Shown here: one piece after another, positions 16,710-24,296 of the stretch
How the letters are laid out: the number at the start of each line of letters is the position of its first letter
Numbering within the stretch: the first letter of the stretch is position 1
NCBI GenBank assembly: GCA_031400715.1
Contig: JANNQK010000273.1
Coordinates: 1-33,535 of the forward strand
DNA from: VFMC01 sp031400715
GTDB taxonomy: Bacteria > Actinomycetota > Acidimicrobiia > Acidimicrobiales > Ilumatobacteraceae
Reading direction: 5' to 3'
DNA: 33,535 nucleotides
The notes under the pieces: model-generated
The model's database searches: none
Told to the model about the DNA's origin: nothing
What the model saw: the letters and a program-made list of their open reading frames with translations, nothing else
Position numbers and translations under genes: made by a program

Positions 16710-18196
16710 GCGGGATCGAGCCCCACCAGATCCACCTCCGTGCGCAGGTGCTCGTCGTCGGCTCGGGGGCCGGCGGAGCCACCACCGCGGCGTTGCTGGC
16801 CGAGGCGGGATTCGACGTGCTCATCGCCGAGGAAGGTCCCTGGGTCGACCAGGACACGGTGACCGCGTTCTCCCTCGAGCAGATGGACCGCCAGTACCGC
16901 TCCGGCGGCGTCACCGTCGCGCTCGGACTCCCCTCGATCGCGTACACGGAGGGCCGCTGCGCCGGCGGGGGCACCGAGGTGAACAGCGGGCTCTACTTCC
17001 GTCCACCGCTCGACGTCGTCGAGCGTTGGCGGCGCGACTTCCGAATCGACGGGCTCGACGTCGACGAACTCGATGTCATCGCCGACGAGGTGGAGCTGGC
17101 GATCAACGTGACCACCGTGCCCGGAAACGCCACTCCTGCCAGCGAGATCCTCCGCCGAGGCGCTGCCGCGCTCAACTGGCGGCACAGCGAGATCCCGCGG
17201 TGGATGAAGTACCCGGCCGGCGGCGACGCGATCACGGGGAAGCGCCAGAGCATGACGCGCACGTACCTGCCTCGGGCATTCGCCGCAGGTGCGCGAATGC
17301 TCGTCGACACCCGGGTCGACCGTCTGGTCAGCAACGGTCTGAACGTCACCGCACACGTCACCTACGGCGACGGCACCGGCCGCACGCCGGGCGGCGCGAT
17401 CACCGCCGCGCACGTGTTCGTCTGTGGCGGCGCGATCCAGACACCGGCGCTGCTGCAGCGCTCGGGCATGCGCTCGCACATCGGCCGTTCCCTCGCCGTG
17501 CACCCGACGGTGAAGCTCAGCGCGAAGTTCGCTGACGAGGTGAACGTTCCTGACGACGTGCCCGTGCATCAGGTGAAGGAGTTCGCCCCCGACCTCAGCT
17601 TCGGCGGGTCGGCGAGCCACTCCGGGCTCGTCGCGCTGGCCCTCACCGACGAGTGGAAGACGTTCGCTCCTGCGATCGAGGACTGGCGCCGGATGACGAT
17701 CTACTACGCCGCGATCACGAGCGAAGGCCGCGGGTGGGTGCAAGCGATCCCGAAGGTGCGCGACCCGCTCGTCACCTACCGGCTCAGCCACCGTGATCGG
17801 GAGGTGCTGCGCAGCGGCTTGGCACGGCTCGCATTGCTCACCCTCGAGGCCGGTGCCACGGAGGTGTACCCGTCGTTCCGCGGTGCGCCGGTCGTGCGCA
17901 ATCGCAGCGATCTGGCCACCATGCAGGAACGGTTCGCCGCCAGCAAGGCCAGCGTGATGACGGTGCACCTGTGCTCCACCGTGCCCCTCGGTGAGCACCG
18001 CGACCGGTGTGGCGCCGACTCGTTCGGCAAGGTGCACGGTGCCGATCGGGTGTGGGTGAACGACGCCTCGCTGTTGCCAACGGCTCCAGGCGTGAACCCA
18101 CAAGCGACGGTGATGGCGTTCGCGATCCGGAACGCACGCCACTTCATCGAGGAGCAGTCGCTTCGACAGCCGCACACGAATCGAGGACGGACATGA
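16706..18196 (+). CDS. GMC-family FAD-dependent oxidoreductase
   Basis: A 496-residue flavoprotein of the glucose-methanol-choline family, which oxidises an alcohol and passes electrons to FAD. The Rossmann FAD motif VLVVGSGAGGATTAAL is at 15-30, followed by an acidic strand end (AEEG). GRCAGGGTEVNSGLYF is the second flavin-contact block. The C-terminus has HLCST with the presumed catalytic His421 and VNDASLLPTAPGVNPQAT with Asn464, the His/Asn pair usual in GMC enzymes. No Tat or secretion signal is seen, so it is cytoplasmic. Both flanking junctions are ATGA overlaps, placing it between a small unknown protein and two SDRs. Whether the acceptor is oxygen, as in cholesterol or choline oxidases, or a carrier cannot be told. 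The substrate is unknown; a lipid-linked sugar or lipid alcohol would fit the locus. Confidence 0.87.
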   Translation: MSGIEPHQIHLRAQVLVVGSGAGGATTAALLAEAGFDVLIAEEGPWVDQDTVTAFSLEQMDRQYRSGGVTVALGLPSIAYTEGRCAGGGTEVNSGLYFRPPLDVVERWRRDFRIDGLDVDELDVIADEVELAINVTTVPGNATPASEILRRGAAALNWRHSEIPRWMKYPAGGDAITGKRQSMTRTYLPRAFAAGARMLVDTRVDRLVSNGLNVTAHVTYGDGTGRTPGGAITAAHVFVCGGAIQTPALLQRSGMRSHIGRSLAVHPTVKLSAKFADEVNVPDDVPVHQVKEFAPDLSFGGSASHSGLVALALTDEWKTFAPAIEDWRRMTIYYAAITSEGRGWVQAIPKVRDPLVTYRLSHRDREVLRSGLARLALLTLEAGATEVYPSFRGAPVVRNRSDLATMQERFAASKASVMTVHLCSTVPLGEHRDRCGADSFGKVHGADRVWVNDASLLPTAPGVNPQATVMAFAIRNARHFIEEQSLRQPHTNRGRT

Positions 18197-19227
18197 GCGA
18201 ACGCTGGGAAGCCCCTGCAGTCACGGTGGTCACCGGAGCAGCCGGCTGGCTGGGGCGAGCGCTGGTGAATCGCCTGTTGACCGAAGGGCGAACGAACCTC
18301 CGCGTGCTCGTGCACACCATCGACGACCGATCGCTCATCCCCCAGGGCGATGCGATCGCGGTCGAGGTCGGAGACATCGGCGACCGCGCCGTGGTCGACC
18401 GGTTGTTCGACGGCGTCGGCCCGACCGCCGACGTGATCCACACCGCCGGGCTCATCCACCCCAAGCGGATCGCCGAGCTGTTCCACGTGAACGTCACGGG
18501 CACCCGCAACGTCACCGCTGCCGCCACCAAGGCCCGTGTGCGTCGCCTGGTGCACGTGTCGTCGAACAGCCCGTTCGGCACGAACTCCCACACCACCGAC
18601 GTCTTCCGCCAGGACGAGCCGTACCACCCGTACTACGGCTACGGCCGGTCGAAGATGGAGGGCGAGCAACTCGTGCTCGCTGCCTCGGCCGCAGGTGAGG
18701 TCGATGCGACCGTCGTGCGCCCGCCCTGGTTCTACGGCCCCTTCCAGCCTCCGCGCCAGACCACGTTCTTCCGCATGGTCCGCAACGGCAAGTTCCCCAT
18801 CATCGGCGGAGGCGAGCAGCGCCGGTCGATGGTGTACGTCGAGAACCTGGTCGACGGAATCTTGGCTGCGGAGCTGACGCCGCATGCGAACGGCAAGGGG
18901 TACTGGATCGCCGACGAACGACCGTATGCCATCAACGAGATCGTCGAGACCGTCGGTCGAGCGTTGCGCGACGAGGGCTACTCGGTGAAAGACGGTGGGA
19001 TGAGGCTCCCCGCGATCGCCGGCCGAGTCGCCGAGATCGGCGACAAGCTCATCCAGCGCACTGGCCGCTACCAGCAGCAGTTGCACGTGCTGGGCGAGAT
19101 GGACAAGACGATCGCGTGCGACATCAGCGCATCGACCACCGACCTCGGCTACCGACCGGCCATCGCCCTGTACGAGGGCATGTGCCTCAGCATCCAGTGG
19201 TGCAAGGCTCAGGGGCTCGAGCTGTGA
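18193..19227 (+). CDS. NAD(P)-dependent extended SDR (epimerase / 3beta-HSD-like)
   Basis: A 344-residue extended short-chain dehydrogenase. It has the nucleotide motif TGAAGWLG at 14-21 and the catalytic pair Tyr150/Lys154 in YGYGRSK, preceded by the VHVSSNSPFG Ser block. VRPPWFYGP is the usual post-catalytic turn, and RRSMVYVENLVDGI is the substrate-domain segment common to nucleotide-sugar epimerases and 3beta-hydroxysteroid dehydrogenase-like enzymes. It starts at the ATG overlapping the GMC stop (ATGA) and its stop overlaps the next SDR (GTGA). Upstream in-frame codons are ignored because they lie inside the GMC gene. Reaction type (epimerisation, dehydration or simple ketoreduction) is not decided by these motifs. 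Confidence 0.85.
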   Translation: MSERWEAPAVTVVTGAAGWLGRALVNRLLTEGRTNLRVLVHTIDDRSLIPQGDAIAVEVGDIGDRAVVDRLFDGVGPTADVIHTAGLIHPKRIAELFHVNVTGTRNVTAAATKARVRRLVHVSSNSPFGTNSHTTDVFRQDEPYHPYYGYGRSKMEGEQLVLAASAAGEVDATVVRPPWFYGPFQPPRQTTFFRMVRNGKFPIIGGGEQRRSMVYVENLVDGILAAELTPHANGKGYWIADERPYAINEIVETVGRALRDEGYSVKDGGMRLPAIAGRVAEIGDKLIQRTGRYQQQLHVLGEMDKTIACDISASTTDLGYRPAIALYEGMCLSIQWCKAQGLEL

Positions 19228-20267
19228 CGCGATCGCTCGTCACCGGAGGCTCCGGGTACTTCGGGTCGCTGCTCGTCCAACGACTGCTCGCCGCCGGCCA
19301 CGAGGTGCGCGTCCTCGACGTCAACGATGCCGACGATCGAAGCGCCGACGTCGAGTTGGTCCAGGGCGACATCCGCGACGCCAGCACCGTTGCCGCGGCC
19401 GTACGCGGCGTCGACCTCGTCTTCAACAACGTCGCCCAGGTGCCCCTCGCCAAGGACCACCACCTGCTGCGTACCGTCAACGTCGACGGCACCCGCCTGC
19501 TGCTCGAGCATGCGCGCAGTGCCGGCGTCGCGAAGGTGGTCCACACCTCGTCGAGCGCGGTGTTCGGCGTGCCGGCGACGAACCCGGTGTTGCCCACCAC
19601 GGTGCCCTCGCCCGTCGAGGCCTACGGGCACGCCAAGCTTGCCGCCGAATGGGCCTGCCTCGATGCAGCTGCGCACGGGCTCGACGTCACCATCGTGCGC
19701 CCGCGCACGATCCTCGGCCACGGCCGGCTCGGCATCTTCGGCATCCTGTTCGACTGGATCGCCGACGGTGCCGACGTGGTCGTGCTGGGCGACGGATCGA
19801 ATCGGTACCAGTTCGTCCATGCCGACGACCTCGCCGAGGTGTGCCTGCTTGCCTCAGGCAGAAGCGGTCCGATGATCGTGAATGCCGGAACCGACCGCTT
19901 CGGCACGATGCGCGAGTCGCTGGAATCCCTGTGCGCCCACGCGGGAACCGGCGCACGGGTGCGCTCGCTGCCGGCGAAGGCAACCTCGCTGGCGATGCAG
20001 GCGGCCGCCGGACTCCACCTCGCGCCCTTCGCCCCGTATCACTGGATCATGTACTCGAAGTCGTTGTGGTTCGACATCGACCACGCTCGCGACGCACTCG
20101 GATGGCAGCCCCGGTTCTCGAACGAGGAGATGTTCGCCGCCAGCTACGACTGGTTCGTCGAGAACCGCGCGATCACCGAACAGGCCGGCGCCTCACATCA
20201 CCGCACCACGGCCAAGCAGGGCGCCCTCAAACTGGTGAAGTGGGGCATGCAGCACCTCCCCGCCTGA
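19224..20267 (+). CDS. Second NAD(P)-dependent extended SDR of the cassette
   Basis: A 347-residue extended SDR with TGGSGYFG at 7-14, HTSSSAVFG, and the catalytic Tyr134/Lys138 in YGHAK. VRPRTILGHGRLGIFGILFDW is close to the 3beta-HSD / sterol-4-carboxylate decarboxylase-like branch (split here: VRPRTILGHG, then RLGIFGILFDW). NRYQFVHADDLAEVCLL follows. It is clearly distinct from the upstream SDR. The C-terminal tail (KLVKWGMQHLPA) is basic and amphipathic and might touch the membrane. The GTG start overlaps the previous stop (GTGA). As the last gene of the four-gene cassette it ends in a strong symmetric hairpin shared with the convergent GT4 gene. The substrate is unknown. Confidence 0.84.
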   Translation: MTRSLVTGGSGYFGSLLVQRLLAAGHEVRVLDVNDADDRSADVELVQGDIRDASTVAAAVRGVDLVFNNVAQVPLAKDHHLLRTVNVDGTRLLLEHARSAGVAKVVHTSSSAVFGVPATNPVLPTTVPSPVEAYGHAKLAAEWACLDAAAHGLDVTIVRPRTILGHGRLGIFGILFDWIADGADVVVLGDGSNRYQFVHADDLAEVCLLASGRSGPMIVNAGTDRFGTMRESLESLCAHAGTGARVRSLPAKATSLAMQAAAGLHLAPFAPYHWIMYSKSLWFDIDHARDALGWQPRFSNEEMFAASYDWFVENRAITEQAGASHHRTTAKQGALKLVKWGMQHLPA

Positions 20268-20316
20268 GTCTGGTGAGCGAAACCCGCACGTGCTGCGGGC
20301 GTGGCTCACGGGACTC
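20266..20316. terminator. Symmetric three-part hairpin between convergent genes
   Basis: Nested complementary arms: GAGTC 20266-20270 with GACTC 20312-20316, GTGAGC 20273-20278 with GCTCAC 20304-20309, and CCCGC 20283-20287 with GCGGG 20295-20299. The stem spans the 38-bp gap plus both stop codons. There is no T-run on either side, so it would be a bidirectional barrier or mRNA 3'-end stabiliser rather than a textbook intrinsic terminator. Confidence 0.6.
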
Positions 20317-21514
20317 GACGTTCGGGGACCTGGGCGTGAAGGGCGCGCAGGATGCCGGCGGCGGTGGCGTCCCACGTGAGCGTCCTGGCCCGGGCGAGCG
20401 CTGCCTCGGCGAGGCGCTCGCGAAGGGGAGCATCGGTGAGCACCTTGGCCAGCGTGGCACCCAGTTCGTCGAGCGGCGCCAGCAGTCCGGTCACGCCGTC
20501 CACGACGCTGCTGCGGTGCCCACGGATATCGGTCGCCACGGCGGGCGTGCCACACGCGGCCGCTTCGGTGAGGGTCAGCCCCCAGCCTTCTGCCAATGAC
20601 GCGCTCGCCACCAGCCACGCCCTCTGGTAGCGCGCCACGAGGTCGTCGTGAGGCAGTTGCCCGACGAAGGTGATCCACTCCCCCGCCCCCTCGCCCGCGA
20701 CGAGAGCTTCGAGTTCGTTGCGCATCGGGCCGCTGCCCACGATCTCGAGCCGCAGCGCGGGCACCTCGCGTTTGGCCACGATCGCGGCACGCACCATCTC
20801 GTCGAACCGCTTCACGGGGGCCAGGCGTCCGACGGCGACCACCAACGGCTCTGGTGAGCGGGCCGCCACCGGGTCGACTGCAGGCAGGAACAGAGGGCTG
20901 ACCCCGTTGTTGACGGCCATCACTCGTTCGGCACGGAACCCGAGCTCGAGCAGCTCTTCGCGTGTGGCCTCCGACGGCGTCACCATCTGCGTGCGCCGGT
21001 AGAACGGCGGTGCGAGCTTGGCTTCGAGCACCCGGCCGACACCGGCCAGCCCCGTGGGAAGCATCTGCCCCCACATCGGACCGTGCACGTGGTGCAGGAA
21101 GGTGATGCGGGGCTTGCGGCACCACACAGGTGAGAACCACGGCACGCCGTTCCAGATCTCCACCATCGCGTCGTACGGTCCCATGCGACGGGTGATCTCG
21201 CTGACGATCGTCCTCGGGAACACGCTGTAGCGACTGCCTCTGCGGATCACGCGGTAGCCATTGCGGATCGACTCGGCAGGCTGCCCGAGGGCCGCCGACG
21301 TGCGATGCGTGACCTCGAGGCCCGCGGCTGCCCAGCGTCGCATGAACTCGTCGGCGTGCACTTCGCTGCCACCGGCATCGGGATCGTCCAGATCGCGCCA
21401 CGCCATCGTGTGGACGCGACGCACGCGCCGGTCGACCATCTCCGCGGCGAGCCGGTCGATTTCGTCGAGGTCGGCGTTCGGCGAGTTGGGTGCAGGGAGA
21501 TGGGCCGCCGACAT
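20306..21514 (-). CDS. GT4-family (GT-B fold) glycosyltransferase
   Basis: A 402-residue cytoplasmic retaining glycosyltransferase of the PimB/WaaG-like GT4 class. The N-terminal domain includes MAWRDLDDPDAGGSEVHADE, an early GGSE loop typical of GT4 enzymes, and the acceptor region HHVHGPMWGQ. The C-terminal Rossmann domain has VVAVGRLAPVKRFDEMVRA, the nucleotide-binding start, and ASLAEGWGLTLTEAAACG, the conserved E-x7-E element. There is no membrane helix, so it works on the inner leaflet or on soluble sugar. The ATG at 21514 has TAGCCT 8 nt upstream, again without a ribosome site. It is divergent from the GT-C gene across only 37 bp and convergent with the SDR cassette. A mannosyl- or glucosyltransferase in the same glycan pathway is likely, but sugar specificity is unknown. 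Confidence 0.88.
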   Translation of the reverse strand: MSAAHLPAPNSPNADLDEIDRLAAEMVDRRVRRVHTMAWRDLDDPDAGGSEVHADEFMRRWAAAGLEVTHRTSAALGQPAESIRNGYRVIRRGSRYSVFPRTIVSEITRRMGPYDAMVEIWNGVPWFSPVWCRKPRITFLHHVHGPMWGQMLPTGLAGVGRVLEAKLAPPFYRRTQMVTPSEATREELLELGFRAERVMAVNNGVSPLFLPAVDPVAARSPEPLVVAVGRLAPVKRFDEMVRAAIVAKREVPALRLEIVGSGPMRNELEALVAGEGAGEWITFVGQLPHDDLVARYQRAWLVASASLAEGWGLTLTEAAACGTPAVATDIRGHRSSVVDGVTGLLAPLDELGATLAKVLTDAPLRERLAEAALARARTLTWDATAAGILRALHAQVPERRVP

Positions 21515-21522
21515 GCGGGCCG

Positions 21523-21528
21523 AGGCTA
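21523..21528 (-). promoter_or_regulatory. -10 box TAGCCT of the GT4 gene
   Basis: On the minus strand TAGCCT precedes the ATG at 21514 by 8 nt. It lies back to back with TAGTGT at 21540-21545 of the divergent gene, so the two promoters must share the 37-bp spacer and place their upstream elements inside each other's transcription unit. Confidence 0.55.
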
Positions 21529-21539
21529 CCCCTGCTCAC

Positions 21540-21545
21540 TAGTGT
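21540..21545 (+). promoter_or_regulatory. -10 box TAGTGT of the divergent GT-C gene
   Basis: TAGTGT lies 6 nt before the GTG at 21552 with no ribosome site; the likely transcript is leaderless. Confidence 0.55.
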
Positions 21546-21551
21546 CGCACC

Positions 21552-23432
21552 GTGCACGAAGCCGAGGAACCGCCGATCGAGTCGGCGCAGCGGTCGTCGG
21601 ATTCCCCGCCCAATGACTCCGCACGCCCGGACTCGACGGATGCCACCAGCGCGACGAATCCGACGACCGCGACGAGGCTCCCCTACGTGCTCGGTGGGCG
21701 CCTGGAGCGGCGACCGTCCCGGGCGGCGTGGCTCAGCGTGGCAGCGATCATGACGGTGATCCTGATTCCGCTGCGCGGCCTGTACCGGGGCACCGGCAGC
21801 TCGATGGAGGAGGGCTTCATGCTCGTCTTCCCGAAGCGGATGCTGGCCGGCGACGTGCCCAACGTCGACTTCCTGCACCTCTACGGACCGGGCGCGCTCC
21901 ACGTGCTGATGGGCTGGTACCGGGTGTTCGGGTACACACTCGAGGCTCAGCGTGGCTTCGGGCTGCTCCAGCACCTCGGCATCATCTTCGCGATCTATGC
22001 GCTCACCCGACCGTGGGGGCATCGCCTCGCAACCGTCGCTGCCGTGACGGTGACGCTCCTGGTGCTCACCCCCATCGGCTTGTCGGCGCTCGCCTGGGAG
22101 GGCGCCGTCGCGCTCTCGCTGTGGAGCGTCGTGTTCGGCGTACGCGCCCTCCACACCACCGACCGCGACCGGATGCTCGCACTGGCGGCGTCCGGGGCGC
22201 TCGCCGGCTTCGCACTCAGCTTCCGTCCCGACCTCGTGCTCGCCCTCGGGATCGCCCACGCGTTCATCTGGTGGAAGGCGCGCGCGTTCCGCTCGGCATC
22301 GATCGGCGGGCTGATCGGACTCACTCCGATGTGGATCCACCTCGCCGTCGCAGGCATCCCGGACGCGTGGCGCGGGATGGTGACCGAACCCGTGCGAGAG
22401 CTGCGCCCGGGTCGTGAGCTTCCACAGCCACCCAGCTTCGGCAAGGTGGACGGAGCACTGCAGGCCGTCGTCGAGGGTCCCGCGGATGCACCGTGGTGGA
22501 AGGTGCCCGCGCTCGAGGCCAACCATCAGCTGTGGCTGTGGTTCTGGGTGGTCATCCTGAGCGCCCTCGGGGTCGTGGCGACCACCGTGTGGCTGCGGCG
22601 CCGACATGGCGTCACACCGCAGCGCACCGTCTTGCTGGCCGCGTCGTTGTTGGGTCTCGGCATGTTGCCGCAGGCGTTGCAGCGGCCCGACTCCACCCAC
22701 CTGGCGTGGGGTTCGTGCGTGTCGTTCGCGCTGCTCGCGGCGTTGCTGGCCGACGTGACCACGGTGATGCGCCCCCGCTTGGTCGGCCTCCGCCGCGATG
22801 CTCTCATCGCGGCGGTGATCGCCCTGTCGATGTTGATCGTGATGCCGTTCTACACGTTCCGCACCTACCTGCTGTACAGCAGGATCTCGGTCGGCAACAA
22901 GGTCGGTGGATACGAGGTCAGCCGGGACGATCGCAACTTCTGGTTCGGAAACGTGCCGCTCCAGGTCGCCAGCCAGGCGGCGATCGACGAACTCGACCGG
23001 TTGAGCACACCGGGTGAGCGCCTGCTGGTGGGACCCGCCGACCTGAGCCGCACGATCTACAGCGACGTGGCCTTCTACTTCATGTTCCCCGAACTCGAAC
23101 CAGCCACGTACTTCATCGAGATGGATCCGGGTCTGGCCGACGACGAAGGTTCGAGCCTGGCCAGCGATGTGGCGTCGGCCGACTGGTTGATCCTCACCAA
23201 CTTCTGGACCGGATGGTACGAACCGAACGCGTCGAGCAACTTCGGGAGCAACGCACCCAACGAGGTGGTGGCCACCCAGTTCTGTCTGGTGGGCAACTAC
23301 GAGAACGCTCTGGTGTTGCTGTACCGCAAGTGCACGCCGGGCGAGCCCGCCGGCGGCATCAGCCCCGCTGGCATCGGGATCGGCGCGGAACGTCGGGCCA
23401 GCCTCGAGCGCGAGCTCGCCGAGAACCCCTGA
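21552..23432 (+). CDS. GT-C-like membrane glycosyltransferase
   Basis: A 626-residue multi-pass protein. The first ~55 residues are polar, Ser/Thr/Pro-rich and probably disordered. Helix 1 then leads to an outer loop with TGSSMEEGFMLVFPKRMLAG and DVPNVDFLHLYGPGALHVL. The acidic EE and the H-L-Y-G-P-G element correspond in position to the catalytic acid and donor loop of GT-C enzymes. About ten further helices run to about residue 440. A soluble C-terminal part of about 180 residues holds several Cys (FCLVGNYEN, RKCTPGE). It is not closely similar by eye to the tandem pair at 11591-15528. A polyprenyl-phosphate sugar donor is expected by fold; which one is unknown. It begins with a leaderless GTG and ends 21 bp from the convergent dprE2. 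Confidence 0.78.
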   Translation: MHEAEEPPIESAQRSSDSPPNDSARPDSTDATSATNPTTATRLPYVLGGRLERRPSRAAWLSVAAIMTVILIPLRGLYRGTGSSMEEGFMLVFPKRMLAGDVPNVDFLHLYGPGALHVLMGWYRVFGYTLEAQRGFGLLQHLGIIFAIYALTRPWGHRLATVAAVTVTLLVLTPIGLSALAWEGAVALSLWSVVFGVRALHTTDRDRMLALAASGALAGFALSFRPDLVLALGIAHAFIWWKARAFRSASIGGLIGLTPMWIHLAVAGIPDAWRGMVTEPVRELRPGRELPQPPSFGKVDGALQAVVEGPADAPWWKVPALEANHQLWLWFWVVILSALGVVATTVWLRRRHGVTPQRTVLLAASLLGLGMLPQALQRPDSTHLAWGSCVSFALLAALLADVTTVMRPRLVGLRRDALIAAVIALSMLIVMPFYTFRTYLLYSRISVGNKVGGYEVSRDDRNFWFGNVPLQVASQAAIDELDRLSTPGERLLVGPADLSRTIYSDVAFYFMFPELEPATYFIEMDPGLADDEGSSLASDVASADWLILTNFWTGWYEPNASSNFGSNAPNEVVATQFCLVGNYENALVLLYRKCTPGEPAGGISPAGIGIGAERRASLERELAENP

Positions 23433-23436
23433 CAAG

Positions 23437-23453
23437 CCGCCCACGTGGGGTGG
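23437..23453. terminator. Short hairpin between convergent GT-C and dprE2 genes
   Basis: CCGCCC at 23437-23442 can pair with GGGTGG at 23448-23453 (one G-T wobble), leaving a 5-nt loop, in the 21-bp gap between two convergent stops. No T-run follows. A weak candidate. Confidence 0.35.
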
Positions 23454-24215
23454 TCAGCCGAGGGGGAGTTTGCGCCAGATCGGGCCAGGGACGTGGCGGA
23501 GGGCGCTGAAGACGTACCGCAGGATGCCGGGAGCCCACACCGTGCGACGGCTGCTGCGCAATGCCTTCGCGGTCACCTCGGCGACCTTGTCGGGCGAGCA
23601 GGCGAAGGGTGCCGCCTTCATCCCTTTCGTCATCGCCGAGTGCACGAATCCCGGCCGCACCACGAGCACCCTCGCGCCGGTGCCCTCGAGCGAATCGCCC
23701 AGACCCTGGGCGAAGCCGTCGAGGCCGGCCTTGGTGGCTCCGTAGACGAAGTTGGCCTTGCGCACCCGCTCACCCGCGACGCTGCTGAGCACGACCAACG
23801 TCCCGTGACCCTGCGTTCGCAACCGATTCGCCACGGCGACGCCGGCCGAGATCGCCCCGGTGAAGTTCACGTGAGCGAGCGCAGCCGCTCCCTCGACGTC
23901 GCTGCCCGTCGCCTCGCCGTTGCCCAGTTGGCCGAACGCGAGCACGACCACGTCGAGATCCCCGTGGGCAGCGACGATCTCGGCGATCACGCGCTCGTGC
24001 GATGCCGTGTCGGCGGCGTCGAAGTGCACGACAGAGGCGTCGATCGCATCTGTTCGCAGCGCCGCTGCCGCCTGCTCACCCTTGGCGATGTCGCGACATG
24101 CAAGGACGACCGAGCGCGTGACCGGGCTGAGCAGCCGATGTGCGATGGCGAGGCCGATCTCGCTCGTCCCGCCGAGCACGACGATGTTCTGCGGTTCACC
24201 GAATGCGTTGTCCAT
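23454..24215 (-). CDS. dprE2: Decaprenylphosphoryl-2-keto-D-erythro-pentose reductase (DprE2)
   Basis: A 253-residue classical SDR that matches M. tuberculosis DprE2 along its length. It reduces the 2-keto intermediate released by DprE1 to decaprenylphosphoryl-D-arabinose, using NAD(P)H. Diagnostic segments are NIVVLGGTSEIGLAIAHR at 10-27, the AFGQLGNGE strand in place of the usual NAG, LSSVAGERVRKANFVYGATK with Ser145, Tyr158 and Lys162, VVRPGFVHSAMT, and the C-terminal APGILRYVFSALRHVPGPIW followed by RKLPLG. The last of these closely parallels the M. tuberculosis C-terminus. It is the last gene of the minus-strand run, 81 bp after dprE1; GGAACC close to the ATG may be a weak ribosome site. 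The pairing with dprE1 makes the assignment firm. Confidence 0.93.
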   Translation of the reverse strand: MDNAFGEPQNIVVLGGTSEIGLAIAHRLLSPVTRSVVLACRDIAKGEQAAAALRTDAIDASVVHFDAADTASHERVIAEIVAAHGDLDVVVLAFGQLGNGEATGSDVEGAAALAHVNFTGAISAGVAVANRLRTQGHGTLVVLSSVAGERVRKANFVYGATKAGLDGFAQGLGDSLEGTGARVLVVRPGFVHSAMTKGMKAAPFACSPDKVAEVTAKALRSSRRTVWAPGILRYVFSALRHVPGPIWRKLPLG

Positions 24216-24296
24216 GATGGTTCCAGTCGAGCGAGCGAGGCGGGGCGCCGGGAGATGTGCGGGGGTGATGGGGTGAATGGGGGGAGGTGCGAATGG

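Noticed and set aside
20193..23444. A 1083-codon open frame on the minus strand
   Set aside because: It runs antisense to a clear GT-C gene and out of frame with the GT4 gene. The product is Arg/His/Pro-rich low-complexity text with no motif: a GC-rich shadow.
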